This document shows, in pieces, positions 44,050-52,555 of a stretch of 64,000 nt of DNA. Origin of the DNA: Halothermothrix sp. (GTDB lineage: Bacteria; Bacillota; Halanaerobiia; DY22613); the NCBI GenBank assembly GCA_016841825.1, contig JAENYK010000008.1:62001-126000 (forward strand). The letters run 5' to 3'. The notes under the pieces are model-generated. The model did not search any database and had not been told where the DNA came from. It saw only the letters and a list, made by a program, of their open reading frames with translations. The translations under genes and the position numbers were made by a program. Numbering within the stretch: position 1 is the stretch's first letter; the number at the start of each line of letters is the position of its first letter.

Positions 44050-44078
44050 ATATTCTCTAGAAATTTAAAAAATCCTTC
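44050..44078 (-). promoter_or_regulatory. Sigma-H-like promoter of spoVS
   Basis: On the minus strand GAAGGATTT, an 11-base spacer, and AGAGAATAT match the sigma-H consensus RnAGGAwWW-N11/12-RnnGAATww. B. subtilis spoVS is known to be sigma-H dependent. Confidence 0.55.
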
Positions 44079-44108
44079 TTTACCATTCAGCAAGTTTCGG
44101 AATTTTCT

Positions 44109-44834
44109 CTACTCAAGCACATTTTCCTCTATTTTTTTGAGAAGGTTTATCTCCGTTTTGGTCAAATGCCTATATGTACCAGACCGTAAATTGCCTAATG
44201 TCAAAGGGCCAACCTGAACCCGCTTAAGTCTGAGTACCGGAAAACCTACAACATCCATCATTCTTCTCACCTGGCGGTTTCGCCCTTCGTGGATCATTAT
44301 CTTAATCAGGGAATTGTCTTTCTTATGTTTGATCAACTCTACCTGAGCGGGAGCGGTCATACCATCTTCTAATTCTACCCCTCTAGCTAAATCATTCAAC
44401 GCTCGTCTGGTGATCTTACCCTTTACAGATACAAGATAAACTTTGCCTACTTCATGGCTCGGATGAGTCAAAGCATAGGTCAAAGAACCATCATTAGTCA
44501 GAAGAAGTAACCCTTCGGTATCTATATCTAGACGTCCTACCGTATGAACTCTTTCCGATACTCCTTTCAACAGATCAAAGACTATTTTCCGATTCTGAGG
44601 GTCATCGGCTGTAGCAATATATCCTCTAGGCTTATTTAACATTATGTAAATTAACTTTTCTCTGGATATCTCCTGACTATCCACTTCTATAATATCTTTA
44701 TCGGGATCTACTTTCGTCCCTAGCTCTGTTACCACAACCCCATTGATTTTGACCCGTCCAGCTACAATCATCTTCTCTGCCTTTCGACGAGATGCAAGAC
44801 CTGCCTGTGCTATTACCTTTTGCAATCTTTCCAT
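44109..44834 (-). CDS. rluB: rRNA pseudouridine synthase, RluB/RsuA family
   Basis: A 241-residue enzyme: S4 domain (about 1-60; RLQKVIAQAGLASRRKAEKM), catalytic motif GRLDIDTEGLLLLTNDG (Asp in GRLD, about 99-115) and HEGRNRQVRRMMDVVGFPV (about 182-200). It isomerises a uridine in 23S or 16S rRNA; RluB-type is the usual call in Firmicutes. ATG 44834 has GAGGTGG 6 bases upstream. It follows the cbiO gene by 11 bases. Confidence 0.92.
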   Translation of the reverse strand: MERLQKVIAQAGLASRRKAEKMIVAGRVKINGVVVTELGTKVDPDKDIIEVDSQEISREKLIYIMLNKPRGYIATADDPQNRKIVFDLLKGVSERVHTVGRLDIDTEGLLLLTNDGSLTYALTHPSHEVGKVYLVSVKGKITRRALNDLARGVELEDGMTAPAQVELIKHKKDNSLIKIMIHEGRNRQVRRMMDVVGFPVLRLKRVQVGPLTLGNLRSGTYRHLTKTEINLLKKIEENVLE

Positions 44835-44845
44835 CAAATACCACC

Positions 44846-45760
44846 TCAATTAAATTTTTTCTGACTAACAGCGATTAAGTTGAGAATCTCTTTTTCTGCC
44901 TGGTCTATATCCAGAGGAATCTCCACAGATAATCCTCTATTTTTTAGTCTGGCAAAAAGTTCTACCAAAATAGGAGGACGCAAGGAGACATTCCTCAAAA
45001 ACTCCCTTTCTAAAAATACATCTTCAATCTGACCATAACGAAGGATTTTGCCTGCATTGAGGATATACGCCTTATCCACAATTCCGGGCAGATAATTAAT
45101 ATCATGCGAGGTCATCAAAAGAGCTGTTCCATAACGATTATTGATCTCTTTTAAAAGATCAATAATCTCCTCCTTAGATTCGGGATCTAAACCGTTAAAG
45201 GGTTCATCTAAAATTAGAAGTTGAGGTTTTAAAACCATAGCTCCTGCTAAAGCTACTTTTTTCTTCTGACCACCACTTAGATAGTGGGGAATTTTTTTTA
45301 GAAGATGACAAATTCCCAGATTTGTGCAGATTTCTCTGACCAATTCTTCAACTTCTGGTTTTGAGTAACCATAATTGCGAGGTGTAAAAGCGATATCGTC
45401 ATATACTGTGGGACCAATTATCTGTTCATCTACATTTTGAAAGACAACTCCAATATTTTTTACCACTTCACGTTGAGCCTTTGCTGGCTCCAATCCGAAA
45501 ACTTTGACTTCTCCCTCGATAGGAGTCAAGATACCTAAAATATGATTTAGTAGAGTTGTCTTGCCTGCTCCATTAGGACCAAGAATAACAATTCGTTCTC
45601 CCTGATAAACTACAAAATCCAATCCACAAACTGAGACTTCTGTATTGTCAGGATAAATGTGTTTAATACACTTAACTTTAATAATTTGATCCTTATCTTC
45701 TACAAGCGGTTTCTCATCTATTTTATCATTAATTTCAGCTTTCTGCAGAGATTTTTTCAT
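44846..45760 (-). CDS. cbiO: Cobalt/nickel ECF transporter ATPase CbiO
   Basis: A 304-residue ABC ATPase: Walker A ILGPNGAGKTTLLNH (about 77-91), Q-loop VVFQNVDEQIIGPTVYDDI, signature YLSGGQKKKVALAGA, Walker B LLILDEPFNGLD and H-loop MTSHD. An N-terminal extension of about 28 charged residues precedes the domain. It energises metal uptake with CbiQ and CbiM; the ATG overlaps the cbiQ stop by 4 bases. Confidence 0.93.
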   Translation of the reverse strand: MKKSLQKAEINDKIDEKPLVEDKDQIIKVKCIKHIYPDNTEVSVCGLDFVVYQGERIVILGPNGAGKTTLLNHILGILTPIEGEVKVFGLEPAKAQREVVKNIGVVFQNVDEQIIGPTVYDDIAFTPRNYGYSKPEVEELVREICTNLGICHLLKKIPHYLSGGQKKKVALAGAMVLKPQLLILDEPFNGLDPESKEEIIDLLKEINNRYGTALLMTSHDINYLPGIVDKAYILNAGKILRYGQIEDVFLEREFLRNVSLRPPILVELFARLKNRGLSVEIPLDIDQAEKEILNLIAVSQKKFN

Positions 45761-46455
45761 ATTATCACCACCAGAATTATTACTGTCAATCCAGCCAGTA
45801 TAGTCAAATAATCTGAATTTCCAAGTTTTGTCTGCAAATCTGTTTTGAGTCCATTATAACCTCTAATAGTCAAAACCTGATGCATCTTTTCACTCAAATC
45901 AAAGGCATGAATAAAAAGAACCCCAATAGCTCCAGCCAGATTTTTAATATTAAATAACAGTCCTAAAGGACGATAACCACCTTTTAATCGAACACTGGTT
46001 AATAGATTTCGCATTTCTGCTATTAAGATAAAGAATATCCGATAAGTAAAAAACATCCCATCGACTAATATCTGAGGTAAAAATCTATTGATTAAGGCAA
46101 ATAACTCTGGATATGGCGTTGTGAAGATAAAAAGTAATAGCGCCATTGCTGCAGTCACTGCTTTAAAAATAACAACCAAACCAGCAGACAGTGATACAGA
46201 AAATCTTATAAAAGCAAAAAGCAGACTAAAAAAGGCCGGATACAGGGCATAATGAATCATTTTTTGAATAGATATTTGAGCAAATAAACAACCTACCAAC
46301 AAAATTCCAACAAGCGGAAGAAAATCTAAAAGCGAATCCGCCAGAATTATCCCAATCAATACGCAGATGACGAAGAAAAATTTGGAGATAGCAGAGCTTT
46401 GGTGAAGCACGCTATCTCCCTTATTTGCCATCAAATCAATCAATGCCAGATCCAT
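45757..46455 (-). CDS. cbiQ: Cobalt/nickel ECF transporter transmembrane protein CbiQ
   Basis: A 232-residue membrane protein with about five to six helices and the EcfT coupling signatures RLKGGYRPL and TIRGYNGLK (A-R-G type), which contact the ATPase. ATG 46455 with AAAGGAAG upstream is preferred over GTG 46464. It lies 26 bases after cbiM and overlaps cbiO by four. Confidence 0.92.
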   Translation of the reverse strand: MDLALIDLMANKGDSVLHQSSAISKFFFVICVLIGIILADSLLDFLPLVGILLVGCLFAQISIQKMIHYALYPAFFSLLFAFIRFSVSLSAGLVVIFKAVTAAMALLLFIFTTPYPELFALINRFLPQILVDGMFFTYRIFFILIAEMRNLLTSVRLKGGYRPLGLLFNIKNLAGAIGVLFIHAFDLSEKMHQVLTIRGYNGLKTDLQTKLGNSDYLTILAGLTVIILVVII

Positions 46456-46481
46456 AGATAACACTTCCTTTAAATTCGATT

Positions 46482-47282
46482 CTATTTGAGCAACTCAGGT
46501 TTGACTTTGAGAAAGAATCTGGCCAACAAAATAGTCACCAAAACTTCAAGACCAATACCGATAAGCAAGATTAGAAGCACAGCTCCAAGACCAGTCATCC
46601 CAAGAAAAGAAACGTGTGACAAACTATCTCGCAGATCAGCCAATCCTAAAAATGTTTCGTCATTAGCTGAGTGCAAATGATCTTCTCCTAAGTGTTCTTC
46701 CTCTAAATGGGAATTAGCAAGATGATCATGTTCACTATGATCATCTGCCAGATGTTCAGCACCATGCTCATGGTGGTCATGAGGTAAGGCATACTCCCAA
46801 CCACTCTGAGATAAACCCACCACGCCCAGCATTGCACAGGTCGATATTATCAGTGTTATAGCTGTAACAACTGCAATTGCAGGAATAGCTTTGATTCGAC
46901 GTTTTAGAGCAGAAAACATCAATGAACCGATAACCACTTCTAAACCCAGGATTAGAGTATTTAACCCAACAGTAGTAATTCCACCATGTCCCAGAAAACT
47001 TAAAAATAAGTTAACAATAAAAACAGCAATATATCCCAGTACTGGCCCAGATAAAACTCCCATTAAAACAGTGAGATTTATATGAAAAGGCACTATGCCC
47101 AATGGTATAGACATGGTGATTAACATTATTGCACTTACTACTCCCAGATACGGGATTTTCTTTCTCAAATCTTCCTTTTCTAACTTTCTAATTGCTAAAA
47201 TCAGAAAAAAACCAGCAATCAAATAGCCTATCCCCCACCAACTTAAAGGCAACACCCCATCGGGAATATGAATATGACTCAT
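46482..47282 (-). CDS. cbiM: Cobalt/nickel-binding ECF component CbiM, with His-rich loop
   Basis: A 266-residue membrane protein. The start MSHIHIPDGVLP carries the amino-terminal metal-binding His residues that define CbiM/NikM, so ATG 47282 (AAGGAGG upstream) is certain and a longer frame from 47360 is wrong. Residues 168-204 form an exposed loop with twelve His among Asp and Glu, likely a metal chelator. A last hydrophobic segment (about 228-255) may stand in for the CbiN/NikN partner, which has no gene here. Co2+ versus Ni2+ cannot be decided. First gene of cbiMQO. Confidence 0.93.
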   Translation of the reverse strand: MSHIHIPDGVLPLSWWGIGYLIAGFFLILAIRKLEKEDLRKKIPYLGVVSAIMLITMSIPLGIVPFHINLTVLMGVLSGPVLGYIAVFIVNLFLSFLGHGGITTVGLNTLILGLEVVIGSLMFSALKRRIKAIPAIAVVTAITLIISTCAMLGVVGLSQSGWEYALPHDHHEHGAEHLADDHSEHDHLANSHLEEEHLGEDHLHSANDETFLGLADLRDSLSHVSFLGMTGLGAVLLILLIGIGLEVLVTILLARFFLKVKPELLK

Positions 47283-47388
47283 ATTTTTAAACCTCCTTAT
47301 TTTATAGATAATAGTAGTGTAACCGCTTTTAACTAACTCATACCTTTTGTCATAGACCACTGACTATATTTGAGAAATGTTAGTTAGA

Positions 47389-47443
47389 TGCGAATGATTC
47401 CCATTTACATGTTTATTGTATGCCTAATAAGAAAAAAAATCAA
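47389..47443 (-). promoter_or_regulatory. cbiMQO promoter with Fur-family operator
   Basis: On the minus strand TTGATT (47438-47443), a 17-base spacer, and TACAAT (47415-47420). Over the expected start lies TGCGAATGATTCCCA (47389-47403; same form on the plus strand as written), a 7-1-7 inverted repeat with one mismatch, the geometry of Fur/Zur/Nur boxes. No B12 riboswitch sequence is present in this leader. Confidence 0.55.
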
Positions 47444-47488
47444 GCTCTATGGATCGATACCCTCACTTTTGTTGATAAAAACTGAACA

Positions 47489-47552
47489 TAAAAAAGACTT
47501 TCAGCATTGTGCAAAGAATAGATCAATCTCATCACAAGTTGAAAGTCTTTAC
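47489..47552 (-). terminator. Terminator of the D-Ala-D-Ala carboxypeptidase gene
   Basis: An 11-bp stem AAAGACTTTCA / TGAAAGTCTTT with a long loop is followed on the minus strand by TTTTTTATG. Confidence 0.85.
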
Positions 47553-47555
47553 TGA

Positions 47556-48701
47556 TTAAGTAATTGTCTTCAGGATAGAAGAAAGCCATTTCCAAAACCT
47601 GAAAACAATCGATTTTGGTGTAACATCTTCTTTAGCTAGCAAATCAATCTGTCCAACATACTCATCATTTACTTTTATCTCCATCCAGCCAACCTTTTGT
47701 CCCTTAACAATAGGTAATTGAAGATTCTCCAGAAGATAAATCGTCCTACTGGCTCTGGAATCTTTTTCATTTGGGACAGTTACCACAAAATCCCGACTTG
47801 CCAAAATCGCTAGTTGACCTTCTTTACTCTCTTTTATTTCCCTTGTATCAATTAATTCTCCACTTTTAATTAAGGTTACATTTGAAAAACCATCCAGTCC
47901 ATAATCCAATAACTTAATCGAATCCTGCCAGAGCTGATCCGCATGCATAACTACAGCAATTACTCTTCTATCTTTACGAGTAGCGCTGGAGATTAAACAT
48001 CGACCAGCTGCAATAGTATAACCTGTTTTGCCCCCATCTGCTCCTTCATACATCCAGAGAAGCTTATTATGATTGTTTAATGCACGTTTCCATGGATGTC
48101 CAGGCCAGGAGATAGATTTTTTCTCAGTAGCGGTTATTTCCCTAAATGTCTCGTTCTGCATACAATATCGCATAATCATTGCTAAATCATAGGCTGTCGT
48201 CAGATGCTTATCATTGGGAAGTCCATTAGGGTTTTGGAATGTAGTATTCAAAGCCCCTACTTCTTTCGCCTTCTGATTCATTAGTATCGCAAACTCCTCT
48301 ACACTACCTGCTATATACTCGGCTACTGCCACAGAAGCATCATTTCCCGAATTTAGCATAATCCCATAAAGTAACTCTTCGAGAGTCAGTTCTTCTCCCT
48401 CTTCTAGCCAGATAGATGAACCTCCTTCAGCTGCCGCCCGATAACTAGCTTTAATTGTATCATGTAAATTTCCCAGTTCAAGACCCAAAATGGAGGTCAT
48501 TATTTTTGTTGTACTGGCAGGGGCTCGTCGTTGATGAATATTCTTGCCGTAAAGAACCGACCCCGTCTCTGCATCAATCACTATAGCAGAATCAGCAGTT
48601 ACATTTACAGCCTGGCAGGTTAATGACCCGATTAGTATAATCAAACATACTAAAAGGGTCGTAATAATGCTTTTATTGCTATAAATTTTTTGTGAATTCA
48701 T
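47556..48701 (-). CDS. D-Ala-D-Ala carboxypeptidase (S11, DacF-like)
   Basis: A 381-residue penicillin-binding protein. Signal peptide about 1-31 (IITTLLVCLIILIGSLTCQA), then the serine motif APASTTKIM (Ser63-x-x-Lys66), SGN in YGIMLNSGNDASVAVAEYI, and KTG in DGGKTGYT. A C-terminal beta domain and amphipathic end (about 290-381) would tether it outside the membrane. It trims pentapeptides of peptidoglycan. ATG 48701 places the signal peptide at the N-terminus; upstream in-frame starts to 48842 overlap the ytfJ terminator. Its place beside ytfJ and scpAB suggests a sporulation-type DacF/DacB. Confidence 0.92.
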   Translation of the reverse strand: MNSQKIYSNKSIITTLLVCLIILIGSLTCQAVNVTADSAIVIDAETGSVLYGKNIHQRRAPASTTKIMTSILGLELGNLHDTIKASYRAAAEGGSSIWLEEGEELTLEELLYGIMLNSGNDASVAVAEYIAGSVEEFAILMNQKAKEVGALNTTFQNPNGLPNDKHLTTAYDLAMIMRYCMQNETFREITATEKKSISWPGHPWKRALNNHNKLLWMYEGADGGKTGYTIAAGRCLISSATRKDRRVIAVVMHADQLWQDSIKLLDYGLDGFSNVTLIKSGELIDTREIKESKEGQLAILASRDFVVTVPNEKDSRASRTIYLLENLQLPIVKGQKVGWMEIKVNDEYVGQIDLLAKEDVTPKSIVFRFWKWLSSILKTIT

Positions 48702-48792
48702 TGACTTCCACTCCCATTTGCAAAATGTCATACTTAAAGTATGTTCATTCATAAAAGGGTCTATACATAAATAATTGTAAATGGTTGTAAAT

Positions 48793-48818
48793 AAAAAACC
48801 CCAAATTTCGGGGCTTTT
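48793..48818 (-). terminator. Terminator of the ytfJ gene
   Basis: CCCC / GGGG with flanking A-T pairs and a 7-base loop, followed on the minus strand by TTTTTTATTT, just past the ytfJ stop. Confidence 0.8.
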
Positions 48819-48822
48819 CGCA

Positions 48823-49239
48823 TTAGTGTTCTTTATCTCCACTTCCAGAACGCTGTTTCAAAATATCTTTTACCTCATGTAATAGTTCAGGGGCCACATT
48901 GATGATCCGTTCGATAACTGCATTGTTAGTAACCGGTAATAAACGTACCTGATCTTTACCTACTACCAGAAATGCAACTGGATTCAAACTAACTCCAGCG
49001 CCACTGCCGCCGCCAAATGGAGTTGCCTCAGCCTCTTTATCTTTCTCCTTTCCATTTCCATTCGTCTTCATATATTCGCCGCCACCAGCAGCAAAACCAA
49101 AACTCACTCTGGAAATGGGAATGATTACTTCACCATTGGGAGTTTCTACTGGGTCGCCGACAATGGTATTTACATCTACCATACCCTTAATGTTTTCCAT
49201 TGCGGAATTCATTAATCCTTCGATCGGATGATTAGCCAT
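48823..49239 (-). CDS. ytfJ: GerW/YtfJ-family sporulation protein
   Basis: A 138-residue protein: MANHPIEGLMNSAMENIKGM, then DVNTIVGDPVETPNGEVIIP and a Gly-rich stretch SFGFAAGGGEY with FGGGSGAGVSLNPVAFLVV. These are hallmarks of the GerW/YtfJ family, required for spore germination in Bacillus. It overlaps the DUF2953 gene by 8 bases; the pair is commonly kept together in spore formers. Confidence 0.95.
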   Translation of the reverse strand: MANHPIEGLMNSAMENIKGMVDVNTIVGDPVETPNGEVIIPISRVSFGFAAGGGEYMKTNGNGKEKDKEAEATPFGGGSGAGVSLNPVAFLVVGKDQVRLLPVTNNAVIERIINVAPELLHEVKDILKQRSGSGDKEH

Positions 49240-49984
49240 TAATTTTTGCCCTCCTTTTATAACCTTGCAGGAGTATTTTAAATCCTGTAATCATAATATT
49301 TCCGATTCGAATGCTAAATATACTCTCAAACTTGGTATCAATTCCTACCATAGTAAAAGATGGCTCTACGCTAATCTGCGGCACTGTTTTCATATCACAA
49401 AAAATTGATAATATATCCAAAAACACAGATTTGCCTGTCCAGATTGCACCAGAAGTAATAGCAGTTACAGCTGCATCTGGCAACCCAAATTTAGTATTCC
49501 AGACAAATTTCTTACAATCTCCCCTAATTCCCATAAATAACATTCCCATCACCCGATAGATTACTGCATTTTCCATACTTAGCTCGCCACTATGTTGGTC
49601 TTCTTTTCGATAACTCTCTATCATTTCAAAAAGTGCTTCATACTGATCTGCTATCTTTAAGAGAAATTTGAGCTTTTCAATAACTTTTTGAATATCGAAA
49701 GAACGAAGACCAAATTCCTCCACAACCTCATCTTCGCCTTTTTTGCCTTTGGCCCCAAAGAATTGAGCATGTAACTCCAGGAATGGTATCATAAGTTTAT
49801 GTCGAATTTTGATATAAGATATCGCTAATCGATAATTAATTAAACCAAATAAGGCTTTCGCCTGAATTTTTAAATTATCATCTTTATTCAACCTATAATA
49901 ATTTACTGACACTTTAACAGGCAAAAATGTAATTATAATGCTGATAATTAACAATATAACTACCACAATCAATATAATTAACAT
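49232..49984 (-). CDS. DUF2953 membrane-anchored protein (YtfI-like)
   Basis: A 250-residue protein with one N-terminal helix (about 1-25) followed by a beta-rich region (VKVSVNYYRLNKDDNLKIQA) and a polar helical middle (FDIQKVIEKLKFLLKIAD). This is the DUF2953 layout, usually encoded with ytfJ in spore formers. GGAGGAG lies 5 bases before ATG 49984. Function unknown, presumed sporulation-related. Confidence 0.85.
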   Translation of the reverse strand: MLIILIVVVILLIISIIITFLPVKVSVNYYRLNKDDNLKIQAKALFGLINYRLAISYIKIRHKLMIPFLELHAQFFGAKGKKGEDEVVEEFGLRSFDIQKVIEKLKFLLKIADQYEALFEMIESYRKEDQHSGELSMENAVIYRVMGMLFMGIRGDCKKFVWNTKFGLPDAAVTAITSGAIWTGKSVFLDILSIFCDMKTVPQISVEPSFTMVGIDTKFESIFSIRIGNIMITGFKILLQGYKRRAKING

Positions 49985-50079
49985 AATGAACTCCTCCCGC
50001 GGTGGGAAAAATTTACTCCGCAAAATTCTAATGTTTATTTTCCCACCACTGGAAAAGTTTATACTATTTCGTCTTCAGT

Positions 50080-52014
50080 TTATTTGAAATCCTCCAACTT
50101 TACACAGATCTCCTCCCATTCTGCCCACAGATGCTCCAATTCTTCTTGAATTCTGTCATTCTCTTCTTTTAATTCCTGGAGATATTGATAATTAGTTATT
50201 ACGTCTGACTGAGTCATTAAATTATTATTTTGCCCAATTTTGTCTTCACATCCGGCAATACTCTCTTCTATTTTTGCCAATTCTTTTTGGAATCTTTTAC
50301 TAAGAATCTGCCCCTTCACCTCCTTATTTCTTTTTTCTGGTCTGACCTTCTGTTCACATTTTGCCTTTTTAACAATTTGTCCGGTTTGTTGTTCTTGCTT
50401 TTGTTTTAATTTCATCTGATAGTAATCATAATTACCGGGATAGTAAACCAGCTCCCCTTCTTCTAATGCATAAATCTGATCCACTATGTTGTTTAAAAAA
50501 TATCTATCATGAGAGACCACCAATAATGTAGCGGTATAATCCTGTAGTGATTCTTCTAATATCTCGATAGATGGTAGATCAAGATGATTAGTTGGTTCAT
50601 CCAGGATTAATAGATTCACCTGGCTGTGAACCATTTTCATCAGAATAAAACGACTTCGTTCACCGCCACTTAAATCTTTTACCAGCTTAAAAACAGAATC
50701 ACCAGTGAATCCATAATAGGCAAGGGTGTTGCGGGCACTCGTTTCTGACATCGGTTCTGCTGTCATTCTAAAGGCATCTAACACTGTTTCAGTCTCTTCT
50801 ACTATATCCTGGTGCTGCTCAAAATAACCTATTTGAACACTGGCACCAATGGTTAGCTGCCCATGGTCAGGTTCTATCTCCTGCATAATCATTTTGAGAA
50901 TGGTGGATTTGCCAGCACCATTGGGACCAATCAAACCTATTCGCTGTCCAAAGAATATCTGTAAATCTAGTGGATTAAACAGTGGTTGATTCGAATAATT
51001 TTTGGTTACTCTCCGTAAAGTCACTACTTCCTTACCACTTCGCTCAGCACCAAACTTTAATTGAAAACGAGTTTCATCCTTCAGGGGACGATCAACCTTT
51101 TCCATCTTTTCTAATTGTCTCTCCATAACTTTCGCCCGTTTATATAACATCTCATTGTCTGCCTGATTTGCCCAGATACGAAGTCTTTTGATAGCCTCTT
51201 CTTTTCGCTGAATCTCTTTTTGCTGATTCTCATATTCCTTTAACGCCAGTTGATGACGTATCTCCCGCTCTTGAAGATAGTATGAGTAATTACCAGAATA
51301 ATCTTCTGCTTTACCATGTTTAACCTCAACAATTCGCTGAATTGTATGATCGAGAAAATAACGGTCGTGAGAGATAATGATTACTGTTCCCTCAGAGTGA
51401 TTAATATACTCTTCTAACCAGGTGATAGCTGAAAAATCTAAATGGTTTGTAGGTTCATCCAATAAGATAACATCTACATCTGAAAGAAGAAGCACTGCCA
51501 ACTGTAATCTGGCCATCTCACCTCCACTCAAATCCATCACCTGACTGCTAAATGGAACCGTTAATCCCAATCCTTGAATAATCTGTTTTATCCTCTGTTC
51601 AAAAGTATAACCACCTTGATTTTCAAAATCTGTCGCCAGTTGAGCATACTCTTTCATATAACCTTCTATTTTATTGGAAGCTCTATCTGCACTGGCCATC
51701 AATGATTCCAACTCTCTTAATCGCTGTTCCATAATAAGCAGATGATTAACACCTTTCCATAATCTTTCTTCAACAGTCTCTCCTAAATGACGCTCTGGAA
51801 TTTGGGCCAGATAACCGATTCGCAAATTTCTACCAATAGCGACTATACCTTTGTCAGCTTCCTCTAACCCACTGATCAATTTTAAAATGGTAGATTTACC
51901 AGAACCGTTAGCTCCAATTAATCCCACTTTCTCACCAGGATTGACTGTCATCGAAAAGTCTAGAAGAACTTCTCCTAAACCGTAATTTTTCTCGATATGT
52001 GATAATGTTATCAT
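50080..52014 (-). CDS. ABC-F ATPase, YdiF-like
   Basis: A 644-residue soluble protein with two ABC domains and no membrane segment. Domain 1: GLIGANGSGKSTILKL, MDLSGGEMARLQLAVL, VILLDEPTNHLDF; then the linker (EEAIKRLRIWANQADNEMLY, about 270-290) that reaches into the ribosomal P site area. Domain 2: GLIGPNGAGKSTILKM, LSGGERSRFILMKM, LLILDEPTNHLDL. A C-terminal coiled coil (about 565-644) matches B. subtilis YdiF. ABC-F proteins rescue stalled or drug-bound ribosomes. The gene has its own promoter and a leader of about 340 bases (52040-52356) with a short ORF and several hairpins. Confidence 0.93.
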   Translation of the reverse strand: MITLSHIEKNYGLGEVLLDFSMTVNPGEKVGLIGANGSGKSTILKLISGLEEADKGIVAIGRNLRIGYLAQIPERHLGETVEERLWKGVNHLLIMEQRLRELESLMASADRASNKIEGYMKEYAQLATDFENQGGYTFEQRIKQIIQGLGLTVPFSSQVMDLSGGEMARLQLAVLLLSDVDVILLDEPTNHLDFSAITWLEEYINHSEGTVIIISHDRYFLDHTIQRIVEVKHGKAEDYSGNYSYYLQEREIRHQLALKEYENQQKEIQRKEEAIKRLRIWANQADNEMLYKRAKVMERQLEKMEKVDRPLKDETRFQLKFGAERSGKEVVTLRRVTKNYSNQPLFNPLDLQIFFGQRIGLIGPNGAGKSTILKMIMQEIEPDHGQLTIGASVQIGYFEQHQDIVEETETVLDAFRMTAEPMSETSARNTLAYYGFTGDSVFKLVKDLSGGERSRFILMKMVHSQVNLLILDEPTNHLDLPSIEILEESLQDYTATLLVVSHDRYFLNNIVDQIYALEEGELVYYPGNYDYYQMKLKQKQEQQTGQIVKKAKCEQKVRPEKRNKEVKGQILSKRFQKELAKIEESIAGCEDKIGQNNNLMTQSDVITNYQYLQELKEENDRIQEELEHLWAEWEEICVKLEDFK

Positions 52015-52039
52015 ACTTAATTCCTCCTTTTAATTGCAT

Positions 52040-52145
52040 AAAAAAACCATAAACAACCCTGTCTATGGCGATGGTATCCAATCGTAATTATCGTATTTGA
52101 AAATATAACAACCATAGTCAGGATCTCAACCTGTACTATGGTTGT
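52040..52145 (-). promoter_or_regulatory. Putative attenuator in the ABC-F leader
   Basis: On the minus strand a perfect 11-bp hairpin ACAACCATAGT / ACTATGGTTGT (52108-52145) is followed by CCATA / TATGG with a T7 run (52040-52068), just before the ABC-F ribosome binding site. CTATGG of the first 3' arm can instead pair with CCATAG of the second 5' arm, so the structures exclude each other. A further hairpin GCGTG / CACGC lies at 52153-52183. The terminator stem is weak (5 bp). Confidence 0.4.
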
Positions 52146-52213
52146 CAGAATCAGCGTGGATTTATTTTCAGATTAATCTGCACGCAATGTATTCCAATAT
52201 CAACTTATAAAAG

Positions 52214-52333
52214 CTAATTTAGACCAAATTTACAGGTTGAACGCAACTTATCTAATTTTGGACAGACTACTCCCTTGGTGAAAAGATAATTTGCACACTG
52301 AATATAATGGAAGTATGTGCCTTTGCGTTCCAT
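52214..52333 (-). CDS. 39-residue leader ORF upstream of the ABC-F gene
   Basis: ATG 52333 has AAGGAGGG 7 bases upstream, as good as any gene here, and lies about 23 bases after a promoter. The product (MERKGTYFHYIQCANYLFTK to FGLN) has three Cys (13, 24, 34) and matches no family I know. Position between promoter and attenuator suggests a regulatory leader peptide, but a free-standing small protein is equally possible. Confidence 0.6.
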   Translation of the reverse strand: MERKGTYFHYIQCANYLFTKGVVCPKLDKLRSTCKFGLN

Positions 52334-52362
52334 GTTCAACCCTCCTTAATTTAATCCTCTCC

Positions 52363-52392
52363 ATTATACCATAATTTAGGCATATCCTTCAA
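52363..52392 (-). promoter_or_regulatory. Promoter of the leader ORF and ABC-F gene
   Basis: On the minus strand TTGAAG (52387-52392), 18 bases, then TGGTATAAT with an extended -10 (TATAAT 52363-52368). Start near 52356. Confidence 0.7.
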
Positions 52393-52555
52393 GCAAAATT
52401 TTTTTCGCATATTTTATCCAGGCTGGCTGATTAATTGTCTTTATTTTCCAAACAACTTTGTCAGGTATTAACTAAATTATCCGGGTATATATCTTCTGAT
52501 AATGAAAAAACCTAAAGACATAGTTCCAACAACAAAAAATATAGGAGGTACTCTC

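Noticed and set aside
47283-47443. Cobalamin riboswitch upstream of cbiM
   Set aside because: No B12-box-like GCCACTG sequence or multi-stem structure is visible; a promoter with a Fur-type box explains the region.
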